Assembly (NCBI GenBank): GCA_041648155.1
Contig: JBAZPL010000116.1
Coordinates: 1-8,045 of the forward strand
Direction: 5' to 3'
Source of the DNA: SSS58A sp041648155
Lineage (GTDB): Bacteria; Krumholzibacteriota; Krumholzibacteriia; Krumholzibacteriales; Krumholzibacteriaceae
DNA: 8,045 nucleotides
The notes beneath the pieces were generated by a model, which was not told the DNA's origin, ran no database searches, and saw nothing but the letters and a program-made list of their open reading frames with translations. This document shows, piece after piece, positions 6,323 through 8,045 of this stretch. A program made the translations under genes and the position numbers. Position 1 is the first letter of the stretch; the number at the start of each line of letters is the position of its first letter.

Positions 6323-6364
6323 CACCTTCGCCTCCCCGCGTGCCCGCAAAATCGAAATCATTCC

Positions 6365-6381
6365 GGCGCCCCGGCGGCGCC
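6365..6381 (-). other. GC-rich hairpin directly after the clpP stop codon
   Basis: Two copies of the palindrome GGCGCC (6365-6370 and 6376-6381) can pair around a 5-nt loop. The stem starts 2 nt after the clpP stop codon. On the minus strand it is followed by GGAATGATTTCGATTTTGCG, where the T runs begin several bases away and are interrupted. It could be a partial terminator, an attenuator between clpP and clpX or an mRNA 3'-end stabiliser, but it is not a textbook terminator. Confidence 0.3.
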
Positions 6382-6383
6382 TC

Positions 6384-7004
6384 CTAGCGTTTCAGCTCGC
6401 TTTTCGACAGGAGGATGCTGTCGACGATGCCGTATTCCTTCGCTTCCTCGGCCGACATGAAGAAATCCCGGTCCGTATCCTTCCCGATCCTCTTGATATT
6501 CTGGTGCGTGTGCTTGACCAAAATCTCGTTGAGCTTGGTCCGCAGGGTAACGATCTCCTTCGTGTAGATCTCGAGCGTCGTCGCCTGGCCCTGGGTTCCT
6601 CCTGAGGGCTGGTGAATCATAACGCGCGCGTGCGGGAGAACGGAGCGTTTTCCCGCCTTTCCCGCGGCCAGGATAACCGCGGCCATGCTCGCGGCCTGCC
6701 CCATGCAGATCGTCGCGACGTCGCAGGAGATGTATTGCATCGTGTCGTAGATCGCGAGCCCGGCGGATACCACGCCGCCCGGGCTGTTGATATAAATGAA
6801 GATATCTCTCGTCGGATCCTCCGCTTCGAGGAACAGAAGCTGGGCGATGACGCTGTTCGCCAGCGTGTCCTCGATCGCCGTCCCGATGAAAACGATGCGA
6901 TCCTTGAGGAGCCGCGAATAGATGTCGTACGCCCGCTCCTCCCTTCCTCTCGTTTCGATGACGTACGGAATCGGTATGTACGCCGAATTATAGATCTTCT
7001 CCAT
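6384..7004 (-). CDS. clpP: ClpP, proteolytic subunit of the Clp protease
   Basis: ClpP is a serine peptidase of family S14 that forms a two-ring, 14-subunit chamber and degrades polypeptides delivered by ClpX or ClpA/ClpC-type unfoldases. The protein has 206 residues, the normal size. The catalytic triad is Ser106 in GQAASMAA (102-109), His131 in MIHQP (129-133) and Asp180 in DRDFFM (178-183). Their spacings of 25 and 49 residues equal those of mature E. coli ClpP (97, 122, 171). The conserved GREERAYDIYSRLLKDRIVF (20-39) and INSPGG (72-77) are present. The residues before IPIPYVIE (10-17) probably form the short cleaved propeptide. The ATG at 7004 follows GAGAGG closely and lies 26 nt after the tig stop codon, so it is likely read with tig. 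Confidence 0.98.
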   Translation of the reverse strand: MEKIYNSAYIPIPYVIETRGREERAYDIYSRLLKDRIVFIGTAIEDTLANSVIAQLLFLEAEDPTRDIFIYINSPGGVVSAGLAIYDTMQYISCDVATICMGQAASMAAVILAAGKAGKRSVLPHARVMIHQPSGGTQGQATTLEIYTKEIVTLRTKLNEILVKHTHQNIKRIGKDTDRDFFMSAEEAKEYGIVDSILLSKSELKR

Positions 7005-7030
7005 TGCTTCCTCTCTTTTCAGGGCCGGAT

Positions 7031-8045
7031 TCAGGCGGCGCCGAGAATGATCCCTAATATCTTTCGTTCCCGGAGCCTGCTCTTGAGATTCGCAACCCGC
7101 TCATGATCCTTCATGAACAACTTCTTGACGTCTTCGATCTGCCTTCCGTTCTCATCGGCGATTTGCTGGAACTCCTTGTCCACGTCCGCCTCCGAGACGT
7201 CGATGCCCTCCTTCTCGGCGATACGCTCCATCACGAAATAGCGTTTTATGTTCCTGAGCGCGACGCGGTCGAAGAACTCATCGATCTGTTTCCGCTTTTC
7301 CTCGCTCTCCTCTTTCTCGGCGCCGGCCTCTTCCCGCCTGCGCTCATCCTCCGCTCTCAGCTCCTTCTTGAAACGGTCCTGCATGGTTCGGGGGATTTCG
7401 AACGGATTGCGCTCGATGATGAGATCCATCGCGCGCTCTTCGCGCTTTCTCCGCTCCTCTTTCGTCTTTTCCTCCAAAAGCCTCGCGCGGACATCCTCCC
7501 GCAGCTCGATAAGAGTCTTGAACCTCGTATCCACCTTCGCGGCGAACTCGTCGTTCAGGGCCGGGACCTGCTTCTCGCGGACATCATTCACGGTGAATTC
7601 GTACCCGATCTTCTTGCCCGCGAGCCGTTCGGGTTTGTAGTCCGCCGGATAATCGACGTCTACCTTTCCCGACTCCCCGAGGCCCTTGCCCTGAATCGCC
7701 TCTTCGAACGCGGGAAATATCTGCCCCGAGCCGAGCTGCACGGGATAGTTGCTCACGAGGCTCTTCACGTCCACCGCTCCGTCGATCCCGATCGGGGTGA
7801 AATCGAGCGTCACCACGTCTCCCGCGGCCGCGGGACGATCGACCTTGATAAAATCGGCCGATCGCTCCTGCAGGTTCCCGATGACCTCCTCCACCTCTTC
7901 GTCGGTCACAACCGGCTCCTCCGCTTCGACCTTGATGCCGCGGTATTCTCCGATCTCGAACCGCGGAAAGACCTCGACGCACACCGTGAACGAGAGAGGA
8001 TCGTCGCCGAGAGCCTTCACGTCCCGGAACTCCGGATCGCCGACC
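7031..8045 (-). CDS. tig: Trigger factor, PPIase and C-terminal chaperone domains (5' end outside window)
   Basis: Trigger factor is a ribosome-associated chaperone and peptidyl-prolyl isomerase that meets nascent chains at the tunnel exit. The frame is open to the window edge and shows 337 residues to the TGA at 7031-7033. The last part of the N-terminal ribosome-binding domain is visible (LSFTVCVEVFPRFEIGEYRG). It is followed by the FKBP-like domain from GDVVTLDF to about NDVREKQVPALNDEFAAKV, including LGSGQIFPAFEEAIQGKGLGE. The helical C-terminal domain follows. It contains a very charged stretch, RAEDERRREEAGAEKEESEE (about residues 230-250 of the visible part), longer and more acidic/basic than I would expect. 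The ribosome-docking GFRxGxxP loop lies beyond the edge. The GTG at 8020 is an internal valine codon, not the start. Its position before clpP matches the known tig-clpP-clpX order. Confidence 0.95.
   Translation of the reverse strand, partial: VGDPEFRDVKALGDDPLSFTVCVEVFPRFEIGEYRGIKVEAEEPVVTDEEVEEVIGNLQERSADFIKVDRPAAAGDVVTLDFTPIGIDGAVDVKSLVSNYPVQLGSGQIFPAFEEAIQGKGLGESGKVDVDYPADYKPERLAGKKIGYEFTVNDVREKQVPALNDEFAAKVDTRFKTLIELREDVRARLLEEKTKEERRKREERAMDLIIERNPFEIPRTMQDRFKKELRAEDERRREEAGAEKEESEEKRKQIDEFFDRVALRNIKRYFVMERIAEKEGIDVSEADVDKEFQQIADENGRQIEDVKKLFMKDHERVANLKSRLRERKILGIILGAA

Noticed and set aside
2366..6460. Long plus-strand open frame as a protein-coding gene
   Set aside because: It is the exact reverse frame of lon and clpX, shows Arg/Asp/Leu/Val-rich composition typical of antisense frames, has no recognisable domain, and the opposite strand carries four well-conserved genes.
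1..8045. CRISPR arrays, tRNA or rRNA genes, insertion sequences, CIRCE heat-shock elements
   Set aside because: I looked for direct repeats, cloverleaf-like patterns, transposase-like frames and the CIRCE inverted repeat (TTAGCACTC and its complement) and saw none.

Overview
The window is a GC-rich stretch of bacterial chromosome in which every gene I can support lies on the minus strand, so transcription runs from position 8045 towards 1. The core is a proteostasis cluster in the order tig (trigger factor, 5' end off the window), clpP, clpX, lon, yihA/engB. Gaps are 26, 112, 45 and 1 nt. Similar tig-clp-lon-yihA orders are known in several bacterial phyla. All catalytic and nucleotide-binding motifs I looked for in these genes are present.

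Layout in transcription order: tig (7031 to the window edge), clpP (6384-7004), a 112-nt gap with a GC-rich hairpin and a consensus -10 box, clpX (5018-6271), lon (2552-4972), yihA (1888-2550), and a class V PLP aminotransferase (732-1874). A local AT-rich patch (about 640-735) follows. It holds a fully consensus sigma70-type promoter overlapped by a near-perfect 20-bp palindrome. This promoter drives a small exported protein (281-682) that combines a CxxCH motif with aspartate/glycine-rich calcium-binding-type loops. Next come a Rho-independent terminator (213-246), a second palindrome, a weak candidate promoter, and the first 45 codons of purA (adenylosuccinate synthetase), cut by the left edge.

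Functionally, trigger factor folds nascent chains, ClpXP and Lon degrade damaged or tagged proteins, and YihA is a GTPase needed for large ribosomal subunit assembly. The aminotransferase sits 13 nt after yihA and may be co-transcribed with it. The small secreted protein has its own promoter and terminator, so it is a separate transcription unit set between housekeeping genes.

Organism: GC-rich coding DNA, consensus sigma70 elements, a secreted CxxCH/DxDxDG protein ending in a Trp-Gly tail, and a PurA P-loop reading GDEGKAK suggest a Gram-negative-type lineage. It could be a deep-branching or uncultured phylum such as one in the FCB assemblage. This placement is a weak inference. I see no mobile element, CRISPR array, tRNA, rRNA or defence system. 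The most unusual part is the 200-740 region around the small secreted protein.
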